From Anthostomella pinea (taxonomy: Eukaryota; Ascomycota; Sordariomycetes; Xylariales; Xylariaceae), in assembly GCA_963556695.1 (NCBI GenBank), contig CAUWAG010000020.1, positions 4,278,001 through 4,342,000 of the forward strand: DNA of 64,000 bases, given 5' to 3'. Every line of letters starts with the position of its first letter. Within the stretch, counting starts at the first letter, position 1. A program made the position numbers and the translations under genes. This document shows positions 1-10,477 of this stretch, one piece after another. Under the pieces are notes generated by a model. It saw only the letters and a list, made by a program, of their open reading frames with translations. It ran no database searches and had not been told where the DNA came from.

Positions 1-230
1 ATCTAGCCCCTATGTATGCAGTCCTACGTTCGACAACTGCCGCCGGTGCTGGCTGGCGCTGTTGCTGCTAGGCACATGAAAAAGAAGAGGCGGGTGCCAT
101 GGCGGTCAGCGCACCGTTGATAATCCATCCCCATTATGACCTGTCAGGTTGGGCGAACTTGGAATATCCTGGGAGAGTTGGGCTGTTAGCTCGATCACGA
201 ATTAATTGGGAACTTCTAGGGTTTAGTGGT

Positions 231-586
231 GCAGTAACACTAAACGAATAGGGCCCAATCTGACCAATCACAGCACCTGCATCCATCTCACGACCCACTA
301 ATCCTCAACACCATCACCATGATCACCACCACCACGGCGCACACAAGGACACATTCACAGATGGGGGGCTCGCACCGCCCCCCAAACCCCCGGCTAACCC
401 TAACCCTAACCCTCCTAACCCGTCGCCTTCGAGAAAGATATCTTTGGTTCGGTAAGAATGCACGCAAACTGAAGTACTTGCGATGTGGTGGGCGGTGCGC
501 CGCCAATTGAATCCCCGGGATGGCTTCCAGATTGGGTTAGGGCCCTATTCGTTTACTGTACGGGCCCTATTTGTTTAGTGTTACTG
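231..586. mobile_element. MITE-like element with inverted terminal repeats
   Basis: The left arm at 231-255 (CAGTAACACTAAACGAATAG followed by GGCCC) is repeated in inverse orientation at 562-586 with one mismatch in 25. A further partial copy of the right arm (GGGCCCTATTCGTTTA) lies at 540-555. The 356-bp unit has no credible ORF of its own, so it looks like a non-autonomous DNA transposon or a foldback element. No clean target-site duplication is visible, so the outer borders are uncertain; similarity may extend a few bases outward (GGTG beside the left arm, CGTGG beside the right). The transposon superfamily cannot be named from this copy. Confidence 0.6.
395..421. repeat. Interstitial telomere-type repeat (TAACCC)
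   Basis: Three perfect TAACCC units run from 395 to 412. After TCC, a fourth follows at 416-421. A reverse TTAGGG occurs at 536-541, next to the right arm of the surrounding inverted-repeat element. TTAGGG is the usual telomere unit of filamentous fungi. Four units in the middle of unique sequence are an interstitial tract, not a chromosome end, since more than 60 kb of normal genes follow and sequence continues to the left. Confidence 0.7.
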
Positions 587-2681
587 TTCGTGGTGGACTC
601 GAACTTTTGTGTTTTGTCGAAGTCGGTGAGACAACAATAGGACGATGAGATGGGATGGATAATGGATCGATCTTTATTACGCTCAGTCGGTGGGCGGGTC
701 CCGCTGTATGGAGTTGAAACTTCAAACGGGCGGTGACGAGAATGTCATGCGGCTAACCAGGTCTGTACGGCGGTGTATATGTCTCTACGGGTTTCCGCCT
801 CGATGTCTTCTTCACGTGCGTGCTGCGCTGCTGTGTTCCCATCGTGGCCTTGATATTCGGCTTATAAAATGATGATGGACACGCCGTTGGGTTTACACAA
901 CGCTTGCCTAGCTCAAGCTACCTCAACATGAACTACTCTTGCTAGTAGCAGACGGTGTGCGTGTAGATACACAATGACGAACATTCATCGCGAAGGATTG
1001 TGTTGCTGGTTGATATGGGTGTTGATGAGTTGTCCGCCTCTCCACATCTCCAAATTCTTCGAGGCCCAGAATAGAAGGAGGCCGGACACTCCGTCGGTCT
1101 CACTGCTCACAGCCTGTGAGCAGTGAGGCACAGCTCACAGTCTGACTTGGAGTCCGATATCGTATGTCATTGCAAGATGGGATGCCCGATCTGATATCTG
1201 ATATTGCAATGTCTACCTCAAGAGTCAAGAGCAGCCTGAAGATGACAGTCTCTTCGTCATTGGTGGTGGGCTTGGTGGCACTCGGTGACAGGCTGCAACT
1301 GCTCCATCGGATTGATCCATCCCGGAATCGTCCACCGGCGGATTTGTACAACACATCGTTTCGGCCAAGCTGCCCAATGTCCTTCCACCCTTCTGGTGTT
1401 TGGATTTCGCATTGTCGAATGGGGAGAAGCGTGCCCCCGCATGCGCCAGCCCCTCCACACACAACCCACCAGTGACCACCATACTGGCGATGCTGTCGCC
1501 AGCAACCACATGACGATAGTGATGTTGTACCTGCTGTGCGTACACTGCATTCGGAGTGCAGGCCAATTGGTCCTCAATCGTCGCCGTGATGATACCAATT
1601 TGGAGGAACCAAGAAACACAGCCAGAGTGGTGTAAGTTGATACACCATTCAGAACCTGTGGCGTGTTCTACGCAAGACGCAAGGAATATTAACATAAAAC
1701 GACTATCGAGATCGTGATCACTGATCCATGGATGGGACTAGCCAAGTGGACCCCTTCTGCCCTTACCGCACAAGCTACCCCTGTCCGCCCTGGTCTAGGG
1801 TAGGCGCTGCCGAGCGCCGCTAGGACGCATTGTGCCTAGAAGTGCCTGTGCCTGCTCAAATTAGTTGAGTGTTTGAACATGGAGCCGGAGGTATTCGCGC
1901 ATACTGCAGTACCTAGCAACTGCTTCGTGAATCGTCCACCATCCTGATCTCGAGCGGACCACTCCAGCTCCATTCGTCTCCTGCATATTTCTGCTGCACC
2001 CTCTGTCTTTGCATCTTTCAGACGAGGCCCCCTTTCGGGACAGCGAGATCGCACTTTACCCGATTCCCTCTCCCATCGCTCCCGCCAGCGCACTGCCTAT
2101 CTCACACGTAGGTGCCAACCACCAGTCAACGGCTCGAAAGCCTCACTCGCTCCCTCGCTCTGTTCCCTTGACCATTTCTTACTGCTTTACCGAAGTGTTG
2201 AAACCCATGCATGCCCTAGACAGCCATGTCCAGCCCAATCTCACCAGCCTCTGATCTTCTCTGCCTATAGCATCGTTGCCGTTCGCCTGCTAGCCTTGTA
2301 GTCCCGCGAAAGTGCAGTTCTGCCTCCCCGTCATCCACCCGCGAGCGCGAGCTGTGCCAAACACCACACACCATCACGGCCGCAGTGACCCTTCGCGAGC
2401 TCCATTGGAGCCTGATTCACGCCCGAGTTCAGCCTCAGTCACCCTGCACCCACGACAACGCCAACGTGGTCACCTGTAGCGCCGTAGCGCCTTTCCGCCG
2501 TCTTGGGCCATCTGCCTGCCTGACCGACAGTCTCACACCGACCCATGATAACTGCGACATCATCCGAATACATGGCCGCTCCGGGCTCTTCCCTTTCCTC
2601 TACATAGCAACGACTCCGAGCAAGACACGTCTATACGGCAGCTTGAACAAGCAATACCGACCTCGCTAAGATACCGCCGGC
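587..2681. other. Non-coding stretch and long 5' leader region
   Basis: No reading frame here has coding character. From about 1840 the sequence becomes C/T-rich, as in fungal promoters and 5' leaders, and it leads into the ATG at 2682. Short overlapping ORFs lie on both strands. The only clear structure is the perfect hairpin at 1101-1125. Confidence 0.5.
1101..1125. repeat. Perfect 12-bp inverted repeat (hairpin)
   Basis: CACTGCTCACAG at 1101-1112 is followed by one C and then by its exact reverse complement at 1114-1125. A partial third copy (CAGCTCACAG) follows at 1131-1140. The structure could form a hairpin or cruciform, or bind a dimeric protein. No function can be assigned. Confidence 0.75.
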
Positions 2682-5392
2682 ATGGCAGCACCCATAGATG
2701 TACCGTCACACGAGCCGCCTTCGCCTTTGGACAAGGGCTGGAGAGCCTCTTTGTGGAAGAAGTTCACCAGCAAGGCCCATACACCAACGTCATCTACAAC
2801 CAATGCGCAAGAGCCCGATTTGACTCGAGAAGCCTCGCCTAGCTCAGGCTTAATCCGAAGGGTATCGCGGAAGGTTGTACCGGGGCTGCCTCGAGCCAAA
2901 ACCTTCAAGAGGCAACAGTCCGAGGTCAGAGAGAAGCTGGAGGAGTTGAAGCCCACGCCTGCAGAACGCAGAGCTGTGTCTGTTGATCGACGTTTGCATC
3001 CCAGACGCAATGTCTCCCACACGGGCCAGCCTCTTCCTCGCGCAAGTGCGCCCGACTTTTTCGACGATTCGCACTCTTCCGTGGGCCCGCAAACGGTCAT
3101 ATCAGACAATATGTCGGCCCCTCAGAGTCCCGTCGACGAGAAGCAATTTCTGAGTCTTGACGACCTCAGCACGCCAAACGTAGAACGGGTTCAGGAAGAC
3201 CCGTTCAACCAAGTCCCTACCTACACCGAGCCATTTTCAACGGCTGCTGATGTCCAATCCATCACCACATCTCACTACGACGCAATGATACATGACGAGC
3301 TTGAGCATCGGTGGATACTGAATCTCAGCATGCATTTTCGAGATAAGTCTCGAAGAGAAAAGTTTTTTGTTACGTACCGAGAGAAGGAATTCATGTGGAG
3401 GCGGGTCACCATCTCCCTGGACTACCGGGACGCACCGGAGGATTCGCTCGAGAAGGATCTCCTCCACATCAAATTCCAGAGGGAGAAGAGTGCAAAGATT
3501 TATGAAGCCATACGCGAAAGTCTTCAGGACATTCAGTTCTACGAGACCGTCACCAATCTCAAGCTGCAGACAACGGATGGAAGGTTACATGTCCATGTCG
3601 TGGAAGATGTCAACGTAGGTCAAGTCTTTATGAGGCTATAGGTTCATGCTGATCGGAATCTTCCGTGCAGGAGATCATCCACTACCCAACCGTCCGTATG
3701 GTACAGCACTTGAGATGTCGGCGTGTCAGGGAGAGAGATCTTGAGTTTGACTCGCACATGTCTGGCTTTGTCTACAAAGTCCGCGTGGATGGGCAGACGC
3801 TCATCAAGAAGGAGATTCCAGGACCAGACACGGTAGACGAATTTCTGTATGAGGTAAATGCTCTCAATTCTCTGCGGTTTTCTCGAAACATCATCGAATT
3901 CTTCGGCGTCGTTGTCGACGATGATGATCAATTCGTCAAAGGGCTTCTCATCAGCTACGCCGACCAAGGTGCGCTCATTGACAAGATCTACGATTCTCAA
4001 GAATACGGGGAGCATCTGCCTTGGTCGACCCGGGAGAGGTGGGCAAGGCAGATTGTTCAAGGTCTGTCGGACATTCACGAAGCCGGGTTCGTCCAGGGCG
4101 ATTTCACTCTTTCTAACATTGTCATTGACGACTATCACAACGCCAAAATAATAGACATCAACAGGCGAGGCTGCCCGGTCGGCTGGGAGCCTCCGGAGGC
4201 AACCCCACTCATCGACAGCAACCAACGGATTTCTATGTACATTGGTGTCAAATCGGATCTTTATCAGCTTGGTATGGTGCTGTGGGCGCTTGCGACCTTG
4301 GAGGACGAGCCCGAGGCCCACCGCCGACCACTTCGTTTGGATCCCGAGATAGAGGTACCACCGTGGTACCGCAGGATGGTGGAAAACTGCCTACACGAAA
4401 ATCCCCGCGTCAGACTGCAGGCCACGGCACTACTTGCCAAGTTTCCCGAATCATCGTACGACGACAGGCCCGAGCTGCAACAACTGCCGTCGATCTCTGT
4501 GGACGACGGCTATTCACTGCAGGAGTACTTGGTCGACGGCCGTGAAGGACGCCCACAAATTCGAACGGTCGAGCCTCGGTGGTCACACGCAGACGTGGGT
4601 GACACGCAGGCCACCTCACCTGGTCTGTCTGACGAGCCATGCTACTACCCTCCACGTGGACGTTCTCCGCCTAGTCCACTGCCGAGCAGTCACGGCATAT
4701 GTGATACCCCTTTCCTTGAACGCGAAGTAATATGGTCGGAATCTCATGTCGTCCCTTCTACAAGTGGTGTTGGAATGGATGAGGCAAGGGTGGAGACGCC
4801 AAGAGAGAATGCAGCAGATGCTATAGCGAAGCAAATGGCGCATGACCTCAAGAAGTTCGATGCCGATCCCCAGGCCGATCTGGAACAGGACCAGGCTCTG
4901 ACGACTGGTGGTGAAAGCCAGACGAACGAGGCATCGCTAGCGAACGATGTTGACCAGGTACCTCCTGCAAGGATCGACCGCGTCGAGAAGCAGCTATCGT
5001 CCAGTGGCAACGGCTCACAGCTTGCCACAACGTTCAGAGAGCCACCCACCACAGAAATCTTGGGCGAGACCCCCAGTGTGGACGTTCTAGGACAAGCGGG
5101 AAGTGCTCCAATGGAGAACCAAATGGGGATCACAGCACCCACAGGAACACAAAACCAAGGTGACATTGAAATTGCTGCGCAGGCTGGAGAAGCCTCACAC
5201 GCACTGGAAGACGGGGACAGCGACTCCAGTCCCAATTACACCCACCAGAGAAGGGAAGACCTGCCGCCTGAACTGACAGGTGTTGGGTCAGCATACACGA
5301 AGCAGGAGGAATATCGACAGTCGATGTGCTCAGACGAAGATCTGGGTCTCAATTCTACTACGGCCACACAGAACGTGACATCTCAGGCTTGA
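2682..5392 (+). CDS. Kinase-fold protein with altered catalytic motifs (possible pseudokinase)
   Basis: Two exons, 2682-3614 and 3671-5392, joined in phase 0 across a 56-nt GT-AG intron, give 884 residues. Residues 1-311 are basic and Ser-rich at first, then form a conserved-looking domain rich in charged residues. The kinase-like domain spans about 335-570. A VAIK-like lysine is present (LIKKEI, K357/K358). The catalytic loop reads QGDFTLSNI (D455, N460), so the HRD histidine and arginine are missing but the aspartate is kept. DFG is replaced by DIN (D473), and an APE-like WEPPE follows. The C-terminal 300 residues are acidic, low-complexity and probably disordered. Known: divergent kinase-like proteins of this sort are common in filamentous fungi and mostly uncharacterised. 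Inferred: weak or absent phosphotransfer activity. The start has a good context and opens the longest frame. Confidence 0.87.
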
Positions 5393-7348
5393 TAGATCAG
5401 CCCTGGTGCATTCATATGCTTCGGATGGAGGTCTGTGTACAGCAAAGCGAGTAAGGAGTTCATGATGATTCGGACGAATGTTTTCTTTTGTTTTCATCTG
5501 ACGAACTTCTCAATGACCGGCGTTATCATGATTCGATCTTTGCATTGGGCACCTCGCCATGCGTGTGTGGCAGCAATGTCATCCGGAGTGGGAGCATCTG
5601 TACTATCTACGGGAAAGCATGGTTTGACAAGCAAGCAAGCACCTTGATTTTCTTATTCTTCGATACGACGATATTTATTGGATGTAGAATGAATGAGAAG
5701 ACTCTTATGATGATGTAGACAAGCTAGGCCCTGTGCCTCATTCTCGTGCCTCCGGGCTGTCTGACATTCTGTGCTGAACAGCTTACGATAGATAACGTTG
5801 AGCGGAGACAGAGCAGGATTCGGTCTCACTCGAGGTTGTGATACTTTGTGAGACGCTGCAACACCGAACCGACGGCTAGGCACAGGGCCAGGAAGGCGTA
5901 TGAGGTCGGCGTCGGAGTCGCTGCCTGGGCCCGCGTGTCCATCCTGTTGTGTCGCGAACGCCTTTCGTGGGCCGACGTTTGCTGGTGTTGCACGGCTGTG
6001 TCATGGGATTACAGAGATCGCGGGGATTTCGCTGGCTGGGGGGAGGTGATGGAGGGACGAGGTGGAGGGGTTCTTTGCTCTTGAGGGTCCTTTGAGTTGG
6101 CTGGGGCTGTGTGTTCGGAAGCTTAGTAGGCTGTAAGAATGGGTTTGGTTAGGAGCGGAAGTTCCGGGGCCTGGAGGATTTCGTGCCTACCATGGGCTAT
6201 GGGCTACGAAGCACTGCATACTTACGTATCGTCAATCAGTCAGTTAGTCAGTAGATAGGTAGTCAGTGTGCAATAGCACTATGTATGTATGATGCTGTGG
6301 GCCTAGTTCGAGGCAGTTCACAACGAAACGAGGTTCTGCTTGGCGCCGGCGGGATCAGCGCTGTGGCCAGCCTTGCACTCACTGGCTGCCGTGACACATA
6401 AAGTACGAATGCCCGCACTCGTGTGGGAGTTATGTATGTCATTATGGCTGCGTCCTCGACTCAAAGGTATGTGTGATATGTTGGCGGCTATGTACATTAA
6501 TTACCTATGGCCTCGCCTAGGTCTGGTAGGTAGTCTTGAGGGATGGGATATGCTAAACCCTAAGAAGTCTCCGTACACCCCTCATTTAGCAAGCTACGGG
6601 AGAATTTAACATATGTGGAATGAGTGGTCTGGAATAAGCATCAATGATAAATCTATGGTTGCGAGCTGCTTATTTCAGTACGCTACCGCGATCGGTTTCA
6701 TATGGAAATGACATACAATGTCAGATCGTCATGTCCCTCACAGATGGCCGTTAGTTGCATTCAATTAGATGACTATCGGTCGCGTTCAATCAACCCGTTC
6801 CCAAGCTCGATTGCCAGCGCGGTTGTGTTTCGTATATCGACGCCATTTCGATACGGATCACCATATCCCTCGCAGCTGGACCTAACTTATAGGCTGTTAG
6901 ACCTCGTTGAGCTTAGTACACAGGCAGCCCGCTGTCAGACGGACGTTAGATGCAAGACTCCACTAAGGGGTAAATAAGGACTTGAGGTAAGGTGCAAATA
7001 TCAGGACTCATGATATCCAGAGTCGGCTGATAAATCATGCCTTCTTTCCATGACTCTACCCCTGGTAATAACTTGCGTATCCCACCAATACCGAAAGCGA
7101 AATTACAGTTGCCAGAGCTTTTGCGTGATAGGTTAAAGGCTCGTTAGTTGTGTATAAGCTTTGTGTTGTCCGTCTAAGTAAAGCTTTCCCCTAAGGTTGA
7201 TGTGCTTGGTTTCAGAGATATCTGAAAGACACTAGCCAGAACCGCCCCCTTGGCATATTCGTCCGGTGTCTAGGAAGATGAGTGGTATCCTCACAAGCAA
7301 TGGACAGTAATAAACATTGAAAACTTTTAAACGAGAAGTATATATCAT
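5393..7348. other. Intergenic, no gene recognised
   Basis: This is the 3' flank of the kinase-like gene. Short ORFs occur in several frames without family signatures. GTCA-type tetramer repeats lie near 6234-6265 (a related run is at about 40204-40230). A 19-bp word at 6563-6581 recurs at 24532-24550, which suggests an old dispersed repeat. Confidence 0.5.
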
Positions 7349-8011
7349 CTACCGCCGCCATTCCCCGGCGGGCAGCTCGGCGGGAGATTTGGGGAAAGCG
7401 GGCAGCTCCACGGATGCGACCCATGCCGGCTGCTTCCTTTCCTGTTCAGCCGTCGGTGGTAACAAGGTACCTCGAGTCACGAGGGTCCTGTTCTCCTCCT
7501 CCTGCGTAGTATCCGCCGCCCTGTTACGACGATATTCCAGGAAGACGTAGATCGCGGCAACTCCAAAACCGCCCACGAGCGCCAGACCGCCGATGACGCC
7601 TCCAACGATAGCACCTGTGTTGTTGTTGTCATTGTTTCCGCTAGTATTGGGCCCAGAAGAGCTCGCTGCCGTCGTGGCAGCAGCTGAGCTCGAGGCCCCA
7701 GAGAACGGTGCTTGACTTGGTGCCTGCGTGGATGGCAATGCTGAAGATGGAATGCTCGGGCTGCTCGATGAAGAGGACATGTGGTTCCACGGCCACGGAA
7801 AGATCGCCGTCGTGCCCAGCGTCAACCTGGAGTACTCAAACGAGAGGGGCAGGAAGGTCAAGGAGAAGATGGATTACACATCACAATTAGTTGCCGGCGC
7901 AGTGGAAGAGGATAAGATCGAGTGGAAACCACCTCCCGACCTGGTCAAGTGCATGCCCACATTCAATAACCAGTTCTGGCGTTCTTGGGATGAGACTTTG
8001 GTATAACGCAT
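7349..8011 (-). CDS. Ser/Thr-stalked single-pass membrane protein (tentative model)
   Basis: The reliable part is the 3' exon, 7349-7826. It encodes a Ser-rich stalk (NHMSSSSSSPSIPSS onward), an Asn-rich linker, one Gly-rich transmembrane segment (GAIVGGVIGGLALVGGFGVA) with YVFLEYRR after it, and a short cytoplasmic tail. A 51-nt intron (7827-7877, GTAATC..CCAG) joins it in phase 2 to an exon at 7878-8011 beginning with ATG, giving 203 residues. No signal peptide is evident, so the 5' end may be wrong or an upstream exon (towards 8280) may be missing. The layout matches the neighbouring minus-strand gene at 9477-10477, and the two could be diverged tandem relatives. Fungal proteins of this type act at the cell surface, but no role can be assigned. 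A plus-strand ORF at 7728-8006 overlaps and was judged a shadow. Confidence 0.5.
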
Positions 8012-9476
8012 TTCCACCGTGGCATTTGGTGTCAATATAATTATAATAGCATATTTGCGGCGGTAATCACATTCAGAGTGCTACTGCGAGCGCCACCCGT
8101 GCTTTGTTTTAAGACAGGGAGTTGATGCCCTTTCGACGAAGACATATTTGAGATGGCTAAGCGGAATTTGCTTATGAGATGAGGAAGTCTGGGGAGGTCA
8201 GCCTGGCTGGGAAAGGGGATAGTCACAGATGAACTATTCCACTGCAACAAATCGAAAAAGCAACCGTACCGTCTGATCATGCTGCCGGCCCCTAACTTCC
8301 ATGCGGAGTGATCGGCCTCGTGAAGGTGATGGGGTCCTGGGGGTTTACAGACATGTACCTGGTTAGGGATAATATTTCACTGGCAATCAGCCGCTTTTGT
8401 TCCGAAACTCAGCGGACTTCGATATAGAGTCGCCAGTGGCAGCATCTATCTAAAGTCATCCAATGACAGCTTGAAGACATCCCGAACTTCAAGGCCGCCG
8501 GCTGTGGCGTCGCCTACAGATTGGTAGCGCGGGCGGTGGACAACAGCGAACCTTGAACACCCTCCCAGCTCTCGCAACGGCTGTGCGTAGAATTTACGCT
8601 CACCGTTTACCTGCTTTCGCTTTCACGTGTTCTCCCAACTTCCCAAGGAACTCCATAGTATATCCCGAATCCACAAACTTCTGCACCCTCGCCAACTTCT
8701 CCCCACTCTCATCAAATTACAAGAAAAAGATATACTCATCCGCGTAGGGCCCAATAAGAGATGTAACGGTGCCGTTCAGGTGGACGGTGCTAAATCTCTG
8801 TTCCGTATCATGGAATATCTTCGTGGGCTCCAATTAGGTAGGTAACAGCCGCATGGTGGTCAGCATTTACCTTTACCCTCAGATATCACCTCCCCTCACC
8901 TCAAGTCACATCACCAAAGACTAGAGTAGAGAAACCTCGCCTTATAACCTTAACATCTTGCAACATCCCCGCCGATCGCGCAATATGCGACGCATACTCC
9001 TCGTTTCCTATCTCCTCCACGCTCATGGCCTTGGCTACCGAAGCCGGATGGATCATATGCTTGCATTCTGGCGTTCTGTATCTCAACAGACTATCTGGAG
9101 TGCCTTCGTTGTAGCCGCCGATGACGGCTTGCGCTGTTCGCTTCTGTGTCTCGTAGTGTGATACAAAAGACATTGCGTCGTTATTGTCTTGAGAGCGGTG
9201 TAGTGGTAGAGGGGGACGGACGTGGTTGGTAGGCTGGAGTGGAGGATAGACATGCGGCGTGTCCTTCTTGTTATGTATGAACACGTGTACTCGGGCATTC
9301 TGTTCGCATTGGTATCGTCAGACTGAGTAAGACCTAGCAAGGACGTTTAATCAGGCCAAGCACCTCGCGTGTGCAGGTCTCGGCCCCGAAAAGTGGCAAG
9401 TGCTGGGAGGTGTTGGAAAGCTGACTCGAAGGATGTCAACCCCTTTCCATGTTGCTACACAGGCCTTGTCTACACA
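8012..9476. other. Intergenic, no gene recognised
   Basis: Short ORFs occur on both strands, including a minus-strand ATG frame at 8041-8280 that could be a 5' exon of the preceding membrane-protein gene. No family motif or consistent splice chain was found. Confidence 0.4.
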
Positions 9477-10477
9477 CTATGGCGATAGCTCAACAGGCGC
9501 CTGCGGGCTTGGGCTTGTATGCACCTGGCGCGTACTTGTATCCATCTCCCCCGGCTCTATTCCTCCCCCGTCAAGCTCCACGGGTTCCATCCTTGTCTGG
9601 TTATCCGCAGGTAGCTCGGCCTTTTCATACATATCAGTGCTCGTAGCAACTGGACCGTCTTCGACCTGGGCATTCTTCTTCACTGGACGCCTTTTCCAGA
9701 AGGCCCATAGTCCCACCACGACGGCTATCACAGCCAGGGGCACCGCGGCACCGATCCCTGCCTTTGCCCCCGTAGACAACCCTGCAGATCCATGATGCGT
9801 CGAAGGTGACGAGGTGGGTGTCGATCCAATTGCGGATGTAGACGTCGTGCTAGGGGATACCGAACCAGAAGACGTCGGATTGGAGGTTGCCAAACTGGAA
9901 GATGTCGAGGTGGCCGCGGTCAGGGAAGATACCTCGGGAGCTGGAACAGTAGCCTCGATCAAGAACGGATCGCTCGTCCGGGCGTGGCCGCCGTCGCTTA
10001 AGTTTCGAGCGACGAGAGCGAATTTGGGAAACGATATGTCGATATCAGAGGGGATGTACCACGTGTAATTCTGCGCCGTATCGTCACACTCGTCGATAAT
10101 AGTCCAGGATTCAGGGCCGGTAGCACGGCCGTACAAGGAAAAGAAGGACCCTAGCACCCAGTTAGGACTTCAAGTTTTCGCTATGGACCGCGATCAGGCG
10201 CAGTGGCTATTGGCACCGCTCGTCACGTACCTTGGATGGTGAACGAGAAATTATTAGGCTCGTCTCCAGTGTAGCCGGAACGCTGCAGTGTCAGGGCCCA
10301 GATCGCTTCGCTCAGCGAGGTAATGTTCTGGGGCGGCTCCGCGAACCACGAGATCTCAACTGTGTCGCCTGGATGGAATGTGTCTTGAGATGTCGGTTCG
10401 AAGAATTTGTCTGTGTAGTCGGCCGTACTGCAGTCTGGTTGCTCTCCTGGGCCGCTCATTGTGTTGAACCGTTTCAC
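9477..10477 (-). CDS. Stalked single-pass membrane protein with a conserved ectodomain
   Basis: Two exons, 10477-10231 and 10150-9477, are split by an 80-nt intron (GTACGT..CTAG, phase 1) and give 306 residues. An in-frame ATG at 10459 would give 300. The N-terminal 170 residues form an ectodomain with the sequence FEPTSQDTFHPGDTVEISW, and FTIQGSFFSLYGR is created exactly across the splice junction. Next come a Ser/Thr-rich stalk (about 170-215), a transmembrane helix (AAVPLAVIAVVVGLWAFW) followed by KRR, and a cytoplasmic tail ending in VELSP. No classical signal peptide is seen, so either a further 5' exon exists or the helix acts as a signal anchor. The topology resembles fungal surface proteins with an extracellular head and single membrane anchor. 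Function is unknown. Confidence 0.78.

Noticed and set aside
7728..8006. Plus-strand ORF of 92 codons opposite the stalked membrane protein gene
   Set aside because: It overlaps the Ser-rich stalk coding region, lacks any motif, and its openness follows from the opposite strand's composition.
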